From Spirochaetota bacterium (GTDB taxonomy: Bacteria > Spirochaetota > Spirochaetia > Treponematales > Treponemataceae): 16,525 nt of DNA. Below the pieces are notes generated by a model. It worked only from the letters and a program-made list of their open reading frames with translations, was not told the DNA's origin and made no database searches. Numbering within the stretch: position 1 is the stretch's first letter; the number at the start of each line of letters is the position of its first letter. The position numbers were made by a program, and so were the translations under genes. Shown here piece by piece: positions 6,806-14,617 of this stretch. Where the stretch lies: assembly GCA_029571425.1 (NCBI GenBank), contig JAKPSR010000260.1, positions 1-16,525 of the forward strand. Reading direction: 5' to 3'.

Positions 6806-7120
6806 ATGTCAGAATTCAAGAACGTGACGGTTATCAAGCGCGCGAACGTCTATTTCGGCGGCAAGGTATCGAGCCGCACCGTAGTCTTTCCCGACGGGAC
6901 CCGCAAGACCCTTGGCATCATGCTCCCCGGCGAGTACGAGTTCTCCACCGACGCCCCCGAGGTGATGGAAGTCCTCGCGGGCTCAATGGACGTGCGTCTA
7001 CCCGGTAGCGAGGAATTCGTCACCTACCGCGCCGGAGACTCCTACGCGGTGCCCGCGAAATCGAAGTTCGCCCTACGGCTCGCCGAGGTCGCGGACTACT
7101 GCTGCTCCTACGGGACCTGA
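6806..7120 (+). CDS. ppnP: Pyrimidine/purine nucleoside phosphorylase, UPF0345 family
   Basis: This 104-residue single-domain cupin matches E. coli PpnP (YaiE). Shared features are YFGGKV near the N-terminus, then GIMLPGEYEFSTDAPEVMEVLAG and the closing VPAKSKFALRLAEVADYCCSY. PpnP cleaves nucleosides with phosphate to base and ribose-1-phosphate in salvage, with broad specificity. Length and both ends agree with the family. GGAGG lies 8 bases before the ATG, within the right arm of a terminator hairpin. The YgjV-GNAT gene follows after 10 bases. Confidence 0.92.
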   Translation: MSEFKNVTVIKRANVYFGGKVSSRTVVFPDGTRKTLGIMLPGEYEFSTDAPEVMEVLAGSMDVRLPGSEEFVTYRAGDSYAVPAKSKFALRLAEVADYCCSYGT

Positions 7121-7130
7121 GGCGGCAGGC

Positions 7131-7748
7131 ATGGCCTTCCCCTGGATTGACGGCCTCGGCTATCTCGCCTCATTCGTCATCCTCGTCTCCCTGACGATGC
7201 GTTCGATCGTCAGGCTTCGCGTGGTTAACGCGCTTGGCTCGGCCCTGTTCGTGGCCTTCGCCATCCTGACGCGGTCCCTCCCGACGGTCGCCATGAACCT
7301 CGGGATCGTCGCGATCGATCTCTATTACATTTTCCGGGTCCTTCGCGTCGAGGAGGAATTCCGCCTAATCAACGCGGAGCGGACGAGCGCGTATCTCTCG
7401 TTCTTCCATGAGACGTACCGCGCCGAGCTCGACGCCCTTTTCGGGGCGGATGCCTTCGAGAAGGCGAGCTGGTTCACCTATTACGTCCGCAACGACGAGA
7501 TCGCCGGCGTCTTCGCCTGGACTGAGGATTCCCCCTGGGTATGCCGCGTCATGGTCGACTTCGTGACCCCGCGGTATCGCGACACCAAGATCGGGCGGTA
7601 CTTCTTCGGTAAGCACGTAGCCCGCTTCCGCGAGCTCGGCTACCGGCGCTTTGTCTTTCGGGGCGTCGGCGAGGGGCATTGGAAATACCTCGAGCGCATC
7701 GGGTTCTCGCGCGAGGGCGATGGGGTGTACGTCAAGGACATCGGATAG
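7131..7748 (+). CDS. YgjV-like membrane domain fused to a GNAT acetyltransferase-like domain
   Basis: The N-terminal ~75 residues form about three hydrophobic helices (8-23, 31-47, 51-71) with the LGYLASFVILVSLTMRSIVRLR pattern typical of YgjV inner-membrane proteins (written here in abbreviated sense: LGYLASF, SLTMRS, LRVVNALGS). The C-terminal ~130 residues look like a GNAT fold: a beta segment MVDFVTPRYRD, an acetyl-CoA-loop-like TKIGRYFFGK (152-161), then a Y-LERIGFSREGDG ending (187-198). The likely activity is acetyl transfer at the inner face of the membrane, acceptor unknown. The start has only a weak GGCAGG ribosome site, consistent with coupling to ppnP. Confidence 0.7.
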   Translation: MAFPWIDGLGYLASFVILVSLTMRSIVRLRVVNALGSALFVAFAILTRSLPTVAMNLGIVAIDLYYIFRVLRVEEEFRLINAERTSAYLSFFHETYRAELDALFGADAFEKASWFTYYVRNDEIAGVFAWTEDSPWVCRVMVDFVTPRYRDTKIGRYFFGKHVARFRELGYRRFVFRGVGEGHWKYLERIGFSREGDGVYVKDIG

Positions 7749-7761
7749 CTTGCCGCGTCCG

Positions 7762-7811
7762 CTTCTCGGCGACGGTACCGCGCTCGATCAGTAAATCGTT
7801 TCGCCGAGAAG
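7762..7811. repeat. 11-bp inverted repeat between convergent genes
   Basis: CTTCTCGGCGA (7762-7772) and TCGCCGAGAAG (7801-7811) are perfect complements separated by 28 bases, spanning the 3' end of the arginase gene and the gap to the convergent YgjV-GNAT gene. No T-run follows on either strand. It could end or protect both transcripts. Confidence 0.5.
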
Positions 7812-8708
7812 TCGGGCGATCAAAAGGACGGCCATCTTGCCGGTCGTGTTCCTGACGTCGTGAACCGGGCTCACCTCGACGAAGTCCGCCGACTGCACGA
7901 TCTTGGATCCCGCCATTTCTTCCATGATAAACAGCGACTCGCGATAGGAGAGCCCGCCCGGGACCTCGATGCCGACCCCCGGAGCCACGCCGGGATCGAG
8001 TGCGTCCATGTCGAAGCTGAGGTGCACGGCGTCGACCCGTTCCTCGAAGAAGGCGATGATCTGTTTCATCGTGTCCGCGATGCCGTTCCGCTCGATGTCG
8101 CTCATCGTGAATACCTTGACTCCCGCTTTCCGCATCAACGCCCGCTCGCCGGGGTCGAGGTCGCGAACGCCGATATAGCAGACGTTTCGGGGATCGACCT
8201 TGCGCGCGCTGCTGTAGAAGCCGGTAAGCTCCGGGATGCCGAAGCCGCAGGACGCGGCGAGGATCATCCCGTGTATATTGCCGCTCGGGGTGGTCTCGGT
8301 GGTGTTGAAGTCGCCGTGCGCGTCGATCCAGAGGACGCCGGGCACGCGGCCCGAGGCGGCGTGGGCCGCGGAGACGCCGGCGATCGAGCCAAGCGAGATC
8401 GAGTGGTCGCCGCCGAGGATAAGCGGGAAGTCCCCCGCCCGCAACACGGCCTCGGCGTGCGCGGCGAGCTGGCTGCATGCGTCGATGATCGGGCCGAGGT
8501 GCCGCGCGTTCTCGTAGGCGATCTCGGCGGCCGGGTCGAGGTATTCCTGCGGCGGGATCTGGATCGGCGGGAAGAGGGTGTCCGAATCGACCCCGAGCGA
8601 TGAGAGTCGGTCGCGAAGGCCCGCGAGCCTGATCGCGGACGGACCCATGTCCGAGCCTCGCCTGCTCGCCCCGTAGTCGAGCGGCATCTCGATCATCCTT
8701 ACTTTCAT
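7788..8708 (-). CDS. rocF: Arginase
   Basis: Arginase hydrolyses L-arginine to L-ornithine and urea in the cytoplasm with a two-manganese centre. All six metal ligands are visible: H102 (GGDHS), D129, H131 and D133 (DAHGD), and D233 and D235 (SFDMDALDP). The substrate loop TTETTPSGNIHGM (136-148) is the arginase type, not the agmatinase type, and the 306-residue length is normal. The start at 8708 has GGAGG 11 bases upstream and overlaps the MATE stop codon (ATGA), so translation is coupled. The frame stays open far upstream, but that part is antisense-like shadow of the MATE gene. An alternative assignment is another ureohydrolase, though the loop argues for arginase. Confidence 0.92.
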   Translation of the reverse strand: MKVRMIEMPLDYGASRRGSDMGPSAIRLAGLRDRLSSLGVDSDTLFPPIQIPPQEYLDPAAEIAYENARHLGPIIDACSQLAAHAEAVLRAGDFPLILGGDHSISLGSIAGVSAAHAASGRVPGVLWIDAHGDFNTTETTPSGNIHGMILAASCGFGIPELTGFYSSARKVDPRNVCYIGVRDLDPGERALMRKAGVKVFTMSDIERNGIADTMKQIIAFFEERVDAVHLSFDMDALDPGVAPGVGIEVPGGLSYRESLFIMEEMAGSKIVQSADFVEVSPVHDVRNTTGKMAVLLIARLLGETIY

Positions 8709-10105
8709 GCTTGCTCCCCTCCTTCGGCGTGGGCGGCGGCGAGGTTGCGAACCCATCGTTCCTTGCGGAGCTGCCACGCCGCGACGGCGACTTTCAGAAA
8801 GTCGGTCGTCTTCACGAGCGCGAACAGGGTTATCGGGTCGAACGCCGTGAGCCGGGCGAGCAGGAAGAGCAGGGGAATCAGCACCGCGAGGTTCACGGTT
8901 ACGTCGACCCAGGCCCCCATGATCGCGTCCCCGCCAGAGCGCGCGGTCGCGAACTGCGCGTTGATGAAGGTCCACGTCGGCATGTAAAACGAGATGACCC
9001 AGAGGAAGTGCGTCGTCACGGTTTGAGCGTCGATGGAGAGGTTGCCGAACACGATCGGGATGAGGAGCACGGACGTTGCCTCCACGGCGGCCACCGCGAG
9101 CCCGAGGAATATCGATCCCGTGCGGAGCCATCGCGCCTGGGTGCGGGCGAGGTCGAGCTCGTTTCGACCGAGGGTGCCGCCGACGATGACGCCCGTCGAC
9201 GTGTGCACGGCGCCGAACGCGAGGAAGAAGATGTTCGCGATCGCCCAGCCCGCCGACATGCCAGAGACGACCTCCGCTCCGCCGCGACCGTTGAAGACGG
9301 CGGTCATCACGGTCTCCGTTCCGGCCCAGGTCATTTCGGTCAGGAAGATGATCCCGGACTTCCGGAGTATGCCCGCGGCGATCCTGACATTTACCTTCAG
9401 GAGGGCGCGGAGCCGCACGTAGAAGTCCGGCTTCGTCCACGCCATGTAGGCGATGAACATCAGGGCCTCTGCGGTTCGCGCGGCGAGGGTCGCGTAGGCG
9501 GCGCCCTGGACTTCGAGTCGCGGGGCGCCCAAGTTTCCGTAGATTAGCACCCAGTTGAGGAATGTGTTGATCAGCGTCGCGATCACCGAGATCACGAGGG
9601 GCGGGCGAACCTTCCCTATCTCGCGGAAGGCGGAGCCGATCGACATCGCGATCCCCATCGGGAAGAAGGTAAAGAGGATAATCCCGAGGTATTTCGTGCC
9701 CTCGCCGATGATCGCCTCTCTCGCGCTGTTTCCCTGGAGAAGTCCGCCGATCAGGACGGACGGAAAGAGGGCGCAGACGGTCGTCGCGACGGCGGAGAGA
9801 AGGGCGGTCGACAGGATCTTGAAGCGGAAGGTGTGGCGCATCCCATCGGGGTTCTTCGCGCCGTTGAACTGCGACATGAACATCCCGCTCGCCATCGCGA
9901 GGGTGTTGTACGCGACGAAGAGGACGAACATGATCTGGTTCGTGACGTTGACCCCGCTCATCTTCACGTCGCCGAGGCCGGCGACCATGAAGTTGTCGAT
10001 CAGGGACACGAGGTTTTGGACCAACGTCTGGAGCATGACGGGGACCGCGAGGGCGATCGCGGTCTTGTAGAACGACATGGTGCCGAAGTATCGTCGCGTT
10101 TTCAT
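8705..10105 (-). CDS. MATE-family multidrug/metabolite exporter
   Basis: This 466-residue polytopic protein has about 12 hydrophobic helices in two similar halves, beginning ALAVPVMLQTLVQNLVSLID, the usual first helix of the MATE family (NorM/DinF-like). MATE proteins expel organic cations or drugs in exchange for Na+ or H+. The start at 10105 is chosen because the frame upstream runs into the carB terminator and carB itself, and a TATAGT -10 lies 10 bases before this ATG. An ATG at 10078 is also possible. No ribosome site is seen. The stop codon overlaps the arginase start. Confidence 0.88.
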   Translation of the reverse strand: MKTRRYFGTMSFYKTAIALAVPVMLQTLVQNLVSLIDNFMVAGLGDVKMSGVNVTNQIMFVLFVAYNTLAMASGMFMSQFNGAKNPDGMRHTFRFKILSTALLSAVATTVCALFPSVLIGGLLQGNSAREAIIGEGTKYLGIILFTFFPMGIAMSIGSAFREIGKVRPPLVISVIATLINTFLNWVLIYGNLGAPRLEVQGAAYATLAARTAEALMFIAYMAWTKPDFYVRLRALLKVNVRIAAGILRKSGIIFLTEMTWAGTETVMTAVFNGRGGAEVVSGMSAGWAIANIFFLAFGAVHTSTGVIVGGTLGRNELDLARTQARWLRTGSIFLGLAVAAVEATSVLLIPIVFGNLSIDAQTVTTHFLWVISFYMPTWTFINAQFATARSGGDAIMGAWVDVTVNLAVLIPLLFLLARLTAFDPITLFALVKTTDFLKVAVAAWQLRKERWVRNLAAAHAEGGEQA

Positions 10106-10115
10106 GGTGAGGAAA

Positions 10116-10144
10116 ACTATAGCGAATGCGAATGAAAAGGGATA
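10116..10144 (-). promoter_or_regulatory. Promoter of the MATE-arginase operon
   Basis: On the minus strand TATAGT (10121-10116) lies 10 bases before the ATG at 10105, with a poor -35 (TATCCC, 10144-10139). The predicted leader is only about 3-4 bases. Confidence 0.5.
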
Positions 10145-10155
10145 GTGGAGCCGGG

Positions 10156-10188
10156 AAAAAAGTGAGGGCCCCGGCTTAACCGGGGCCC
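10156..10188 (-). terminator. Rho-independent terminator of carA-carB
   Basis: GGGCCCCGG (10166-10174) pairs with CCGGGGCCC (10180-10188) around a 5-base loop. On the minus strand, four bases later, a run of six Ts follows (the complement of the A-run 10156-10161). It lies 40 bases after the carB stop and separates carB from the MATE promoter. Confidence 0.88.
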
Positions 10189-10227
10189 CGAGCGCTCGTC
10201 GCGCGTTTCTACCCGTAGCATCGCGCC

Positions 10228-13200
10228 TTAAGCGTAGTCCTCCCAGCTCTTCACCTCGAGCCCGCGCGTCTTGTACCACTCCAGCGCGTCGGTGAATTGC
10301 TTGGCGATCTTGATGTTCGTGATCAGCGGTATGCCGAGGTCGACGGCCATGCGCCTGATGCTGTAGTCGTTCTTGAGCTCGGTCTCGCGGTTGTTCTTCG
10401 GGATGTTGATCACGAGGTCGATCTCGCCCGCGCGCAGGGCGTCGGCGATGTTCGGCTTCTTGTCCTCGAGCGGCCAGGCTAGTGCGGCCGCCGGGATGTC
10501 GTTGTTCTGCAGGAATCGTGCGGTGCCGCTCGACGCGACGAGCTCGTAGCCCATCGCCTTAAGCTTGCGCGCGCTGTCGACGAAGTCGACCTTGTCCTCG
10601 AGTGGCCCGGTGGAAAGGAGTATCTTCCGGGTCGGGATTCGGTAGCCCGTCGACATCAGCGCCTTCATGAAGGCGTCGCGCACGCCGCGGCCGATGCAGC
10701 CGACCTCGCCGGTGCTCGTCATCTCGACGCCGGCGACCGGGTCGGCGCCTTTCATCCGCGAGTGGCTGAACTGCGCCGCGCGCACCCCGACATAATCGAA
10801 ATCGAGGCGCGCGCCGTCTACCTTTTTCGCCTCCGCGCCGAGGAGGGCGCGCGTGGCGAGTTCGATCATGTCGGTCTTGAACACCTTCGAGCAGAAGGGG
10901 AATGACCGACTCGCGCGGAGGTTGCACTCGATCACCTGGATGTTCGCGCTCTTTGCCAGGAACTGGATGTTGAACGGGCCGGTGATCTGGAGCGCCTCGG
11001 CGATCCTTCGGGCCGCCTTCTTGATCGCCTGCGCCGTCGAGAGGTAGATGCGCTGCGCCGGGAGCACGACGGTCGCGTCCCCTGAATGGACGCCGGCGTT
11101 CTCGAGGTGCTCGCTGATCGCGTAGATCAGGATCTCCCCCTTGTTCGCCACCGCGTCGATCTCGATCTCCTTCGAGTTCTCGATGTATTTGGATATCACG
11201 ATCGGATAGTCGGGGCTCAGCTCCGTCGCTTGGGTTAGGAAGGTCTTGAGGCTCGCGTCGTCCCAGGCGACGTTCATCGCCGCACCGGAGAGGACGTAGC
11301 TCGGCCTGATAAGCACGGGGTATCCCGCGCGCTCGGCGAACTTCCGAGCGGCCTCGATGCTCGTTACCTCGGTCCATGCCGGCTGTTGGATCGCGAGTTG
11401 GTCGAGAAGGGCGCTGAACTTGTTCCGGTCCTCGGCCCGGTCGATGTCGACGGGAGCCGTGCCGTATATCGGCACCTGGAGCCGGGAGAGCGGCACGGCG
11501 AGGTTGTTCGGACCTTGGCCGCCCATCGAGAGGATCAGGCCCTCGGGGCGCTCGAACTCGTAGACGTCGAGCACGCGCTCGAGCGATATCTCCTCGAAGT
11601 AAAGTCGATCCGACGACTCGAAGTCCGTCGACACGGATTCCGGGTTGCAGTTCAGCATGATCGTGTTCCTGCCGAGCTGGCGCGCCGTCGAGAGCGCGCT
11701 CGCGCAGCACCAGTCGTACTCGATGCTCGACCCGATGTGATAGGGTCCTGAGCCGAGTATCATCGCGCCCCGCCCGCTTGGGGTCACGTCGTCCGTGGTC
11801 CCGGCGTAGGTTAGGTAGAGCAGGTTGCTTTTCGAGGCGAATTCCCCCGCGACCGAGTCGACTTGCTTGACCACGGGAACGATGCCCGCCTCCTTGCGAA
11901 GCGCGCGCACCTTTTCTTCCCGTGACTTGATGCAGATCGCGATCTGCTCGTCAGAGAACCCGGCCCTCTTCGCGCGGCGTAGTAGGTCGCGCGGCGGCAG
12001 GGAACCGGTCCCCGAGAGCGCAAGCTCGATCTCCAGGATCGAGCGGAGGCGGTCGATGAACCAGCGGTCGATCCGCGCGTATTTGTAGACGCGGTCGTTC
12101 GACCATCCTTCCTTGAGCGCGTTGTACGCGGCGAATATCCGGAGGTCGGTCGGGTTCTTTAGCGCGTCCTTTAGGTCGCGGAACGAGAAGGGATTGCACG
12201 CGATCCCCGGGGCGCCCGCTTCCGCCATGCGCGCCGCTTTTTGGATCGCCTCCTCGAAACTTCGGCCGAAGGCCATGGCGACGCCGACGGACTTCATCTC
12301 GGGACCGATATGCCGGTCGACGGATTTGAACTTTCCGAGGTCCCAGCGCGGCATCTTGACGGCGACGTAGTCGAGCCCGGGCTCGGCCGAATAGCGGGTC
12401 GAGCCCGTCAGCCGATTCGGTATCTCCGAGAGCGAATAGCCGAGCGCGACGCGCGCCGAGACGAAGGGGAGGGGAAAGCCCGTCGCCTTCGAGGCGAGTA
12501 TCGTGCTTCGGGAGATGCGGGCGCTGACCTCGACGACGCGCCAGGACGCCGACGCGGGGTCAATGGCGAACCTGACGTTCGCCTCGCCAATCACGTTGAA
12601 ATGCCGGGCGATCCGGATGGCCTCCGCGCGAAGTTCCTGCGCCAGGGCCTCGTCGATCGTTTGGCAGGGCGCGACGATGATCGAGTCGCCGGTGTGGACT
12701 CCGAGAGGGTCGACGTTCTCGAGGGAGGTGACGGCGACGCAGTTGTCCATCGGGTCGCGAAGGATTTCGAACTCGACTTCCTTCCAGCCGCCGAGCCATT
12801 CCTCGATCTGGACCGCGCCATCGGCTACGAGCGCCTTGGCGCAGCGCTCGGCGAGCTCGTCGGCGTTGGCGCAGGGCGCGGACTGCGAGTCGACGCCGAG
12901 CCCGACGGAGCGGGCCATGACCGGGTAGCCGATGGACTCCGCCGCGGCGAGAGCTTCCTGCGCGGAGCGCGCCGTCGAGCTCCGCGGCGCCGGGACGGGG
13001 AGCTCGGCAAGAGCCTCGATGAAGCGGTCGCGCCGCTCCGCGCGCTCGATCGATTCGATCGAGGTGCCGAGGACCTGGACGTTGTACCGCTCAAATGTCC
13101 CATTATTCTCGAGCTCGATGCCGCACGATACCGCGGTTTTGCCGCCGAACGCGAGGATGATCGAGTCGGGTCTTTCCTTCGCGATTACCTCGGCGACGAA

Positions 13201-13422
13201 TTCCGCCGTGACCGGGAGAAAGTAAGTCGCGTCCGCGATGCCCTGGGACGTTTGTACCATCGTCATGTTCGGGTTAACGAGGATCGTCTTGATGTTCTCG
13301 CTCTTTAGGGCCCGGATCGCCTGTATTCCGGCGTAGTCGAATTCCCCTCCCTGGCCGATGCGTAGGCCTCCGGAACCGAGGATCAGCACCTTTTTCGGCG
13401 TCGCTATCCTATAGCTGTTCAT
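10228..13422 (-). CDS. carB: Carbamoyl-phosphate synthase large subunit-like, N-terminal ATP-grasp site degenerate
   Basis: The normal enzyme uses two ATP to join bicarbonate and ammonia into carbamoyl phosphate for arginine and pyrimidines. At 1064 residues it is full length: N-terminal ATP-grasp half (1-400), linker domain (400-550), C-terminal ATP-grasp half (550-930) and allosteric domain (930-1064). It resembles the Bacteroidota/eukaryote type, for example IECNLRASRSFPF and the DLVINIPKN...NDYSIRR end. The C-terminal half keeps its ligands: R706 in RPSYVLSG, Q820, E832, N834. The N-terminal half does not: the Gly-rich loop (GGxGxG) reads VDSQSA (177-182), the metal-ligand Gln is R284, and the Asn is S300, while E298 and HTGD (243-246) remain. 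The start overlaps carA by ATGA. Confidence 0.88.
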   Translation of the reverse strand: MNSYRIATPKKVLILGSGGLRIGQGGEFDYAGIQAIRALKSENIKTILVNPNMTMVQTSQGIADATYFLPVTAEFVAEVIAKERPDSIILAFGGKTAVSCGIELENNGTFERYNVQVLGTSIESIERAERRDRFIEALAELPVPAPRSSTARSAQEALAAAESIGYPVMARSVGLGVDSQSAPCANADELAERCAKALVADGAVQIEEWLGGWKEVEFEILRDPMDNCVAVTSLENVDPLGVHTGDSIIVAPCQTIDEALAQELRAEAIRIARHFNVIGEANVRFAIDPASASWRVVEVSARISRSTILASKATGFPLPFVSARVALGYSLSEIPNRLTGSTRYSAEPGLDYVAVKMPRWDLGKFKSVDRHIGPEMKSVGVAMAFGRSFEEAIQKAARMAEAGAPGIACNPFSFRDLKDALKNPTDLRIFAAYNALKEGWSNDRVYKYARIDRWFIDRLRSILEIELALSGTGSLPPRDLLRRAKRAGFSDEQIAICIKSREEKVRALRKEAGIVPVVKQVDSVAGEFASKSNLLYLTYAGTTDDVTPSGRGAMILGSGPYHIGSSIEYDWCCASALSTARQLGRNTIMLNCNPESVSTDFESSDRLYFEEISLERVLDVYEFERPEGLILSMGGQGPNNLAVPLSRLQVPIYGTAPVDIDRAEDRNKFSALLDQLAIQQPAWTEVTSIEAARKFAERAGYPVLIRPSYVLSGAAMNVAWDDASLKTFLTQATELSPDYPIVISKYIENSKEIEIDAVANKGEILIYAISEHLENAGVHSGDATVVLPAQRIYLSTAQAIKKAARRIAEALQITGPFNIQFLAKSANIQVIECNLRASRSFPFCSKVFKTDMIELATRALLGAEAKKVDGARLDFDYVGVRAAQFSHSRMKGADPVAGVEMTSTGEVGCIGRGVRDAFMKALMSTGYRIPTRKILLSTGPLEDKVDFVDSARKLKAMGYELVASSGTARFLQNNDIPAAALAWPLEDKKPNIADALRAGEIDLVINIPKNNRETELKNDYSIRRMAVDLGIPLITNIKIAKQFTDALEWYKTRGLEVKSWEDYA

Positions 13423-14513
13423 GCGCGTACCCCCCCGTTCCGGACGATCTCAAGAAAAGCTTCATATAGGAAAGCCGTCTCGCGAGGTCCTGGGTTGCCT
13501 TCGGGCTGAAAGAGCACCCCGCTGATAAGCCCCTTCGCGGTCGCGAATCCTTCGATGGAGTTGTCCGTGTTGTTGAGGAAGGTTGGGTACCAATCAGGCG
13601 GCAGGGAGTCATCCCTGATACCGTACCCATGGTTCTGCGCGGTAACGTGGCAACGGCCGGTTTCGAGGTTGACGCACGGCACGCCCTGTCCCCGATGGCC
13701 CTGGGTCATCCGGTAGGAAGCGGCGCCCCCGGCGATCGCCAAGATCACGGCGCCCTGCCCGATCGCGAATAGCGGTTTGCGCTCGGCGATGAGTCCCTTG
13801 ACGAGCGCGATCGTCTTTTCGTACGCGGTCGGGTCGCCAGGCCCCCCCGATACGACGAACCCGTCGAACCGCTCGTCGGGGAGATCGGATGAGCAAGGGA
13901 CGCGGACAACGGTGGTTCCCTCACTGACGAGGGCGCGCACCTGCGAGTTTTTCGCCCCGCAGTCGATCAGGGCGATTTTACGGGTTCCGGTGCCGTATCG
14001 GACGACCCTTCTCGCGGCGGCGTACGCCGACGGATACACGCCCGCCGAGCTGAACGAGACGTCCTTCGTCTCCTCGACCAATATCTTCGCCCGCATCGAG
14101 CCGCGGAGCCGGATTCGCTGTATCAGCGCCCGGGTATCAACGCCCGAAAGGGCCGGCACTTGCTGCTTGCGTAGCCACTTAGCGAGCGGTTTTTTGTTCT
14201 TCCAGTGACTGGGGGTGTCGCAGTAATCCATGACAACCAAACCTGATATCTGCGCCTGGCCCGACTCGAAATCAGTCTCGAGGCCAAGATTGTCGACCTC
14301 GTCTTCCGGGATGCCGGTGTTACCCACTTGGGGTTGAGCCATTACCAGGATCGTGCCCCGCAGCGAGGGATCGGTAAACAGCGGAGCCGGTGCGTCGGCG
14401 CCGTTGTAAAAAACGATATCTCCCGCGACCGATCCTTCGTACCCAAAGGATGATCCTTCGAATTCGGTGCCGTCTTCCAGGATAATGCGCGCGGTTTTTT
14501 CTTCGAGCGACAT
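13419..14513 (-). CDS. carA: Carbamoyl-phosphate synthase small subunit-like, glutaminase triad lost
   Basis: CarA normally hydrolyses glutamine and channels ammonia to CarB. The 364-residue protein has the CarA N-terminal domain (ILEDGTEFEG, then LTDPS-like FTDPSLRG, GVDTRAL) and a class I amidotransferase domain (SGGPGDP 222-228, TAQNHGYGI 291-299). However, the nucleophile motif GICLGHQ reads AIGQGAV, putting Gly 252 in place of the Cys, and the HPE motif reads QPE, putting Gln 336 in place of His; Glu 338 is kept. The TGYQE segment of the N-terminal domain is also replaced (GADAPAPLF). The frame is uninterrupted, so this is not a pseudogene. A glutaminase-dead CarA would make the complex ammonia-dependent, as in vertebrate CPS I. 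GAGGGGG precedes the ATG. Confidence 0.88.
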   Translation of the reverse strand: MSLEEKTARIILEDGTEFEGSSFGYEGSVAGDIVFYNGADAPAPLFTDPSLRGTILVMAQPQVGNTGIPEDEVDNLGLETDFESGQAQISGLVVMDYCDTPSHWKNKKPLAKWLRKQQVPALSGVDTRALIQRIRLRGSMRAKILVEETKDVSFSSAGVYPSAYAAARRVVRYGTGTRKIALIDCGAKNSQVRALVSEGTTVVRVPCSSDLPDERFDGFVVSGGPGDPTAYEKTIALVKGLIAERKPLFAIGQGAVILAIAGGAASYRMTQGHRGQGVPCVNLETGRCHVTAQNHGYGIRDDSLPPDWYPTFLNNTDNSIEGFATAKGLISGVLFQPEGNPGPRETAFLYEAFLEIVRNGGVRA

Positions 14514-14539
14514 AAGGCCCCCTCTTTTTTATCTGTAGC

Positions 14540-14568
14540 ATAGTATGGGTTTTAGCTATTTACAATAA
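14540..14568 (-). promoter_or_regulatory. Possible carA promoter
   Basis: On the minus strand TACTAT (14545-14540) has TTATTG 17 bases upstream. This is a weak -35 but gives a leader of about 20 bases containing the GAGGGGG ribosome site. The 104-base gap between argA and carA is AT-rich and otherwise holds a pyrimidine-rich stretch on the minus strand and no clear hairpin, so read-through from argA is also possible. Confidence 0.4.
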
Positions 14569-14617
14569 AAAAAAGGAGAAAAGGGGAAGGTGAAGGGATG
14601 ATTTTTGGGTTTTTTTC

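Noticed and set aside
8709..9440. Upstream extension of the arginase frame to a 550-residue protein
   Set aside because: The added part is Arg/Gly-rich low-complexity sequence overlapping the MATE gene in another frame. The arginase has its own ATG with a ribosome site at 8708.
10106..10279. Longer MATE start at 10279
   Set aside because: It would overlap the carB 3' end and its terminator, and the extra residues do not resemble a MATE N-terminus.
10228..10620. W983 in the CarB allosteric domain as proof of N-acetylglutamate control
   Set aside because: A Trp is also found at this place in CAD, which is not controlled by N-acetylglutamate, and two aligned contact residues differ. Kept only as a hypothesis.
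12241..13308. Open frame of 355 codons on the plus strand opposite carB
   Set aside because: Asp/Arg/Gly-rich composition typical of an antisense shadow, with no ribosome site or motif; carB on the other strand is certain.
10228..14513. carA-carB as pseudogenes
   Set aside because: Both frames are full length with no stop or frameshift, overlap precisely, and keep most family motifs including the whole second ATP site.
14514..14617. Attenuator or pyrimidine-responsive leader before carA
   Set aside because: No stem with a following T-run and no leader frame rich in Arg codons is visible in the 104-base gap.
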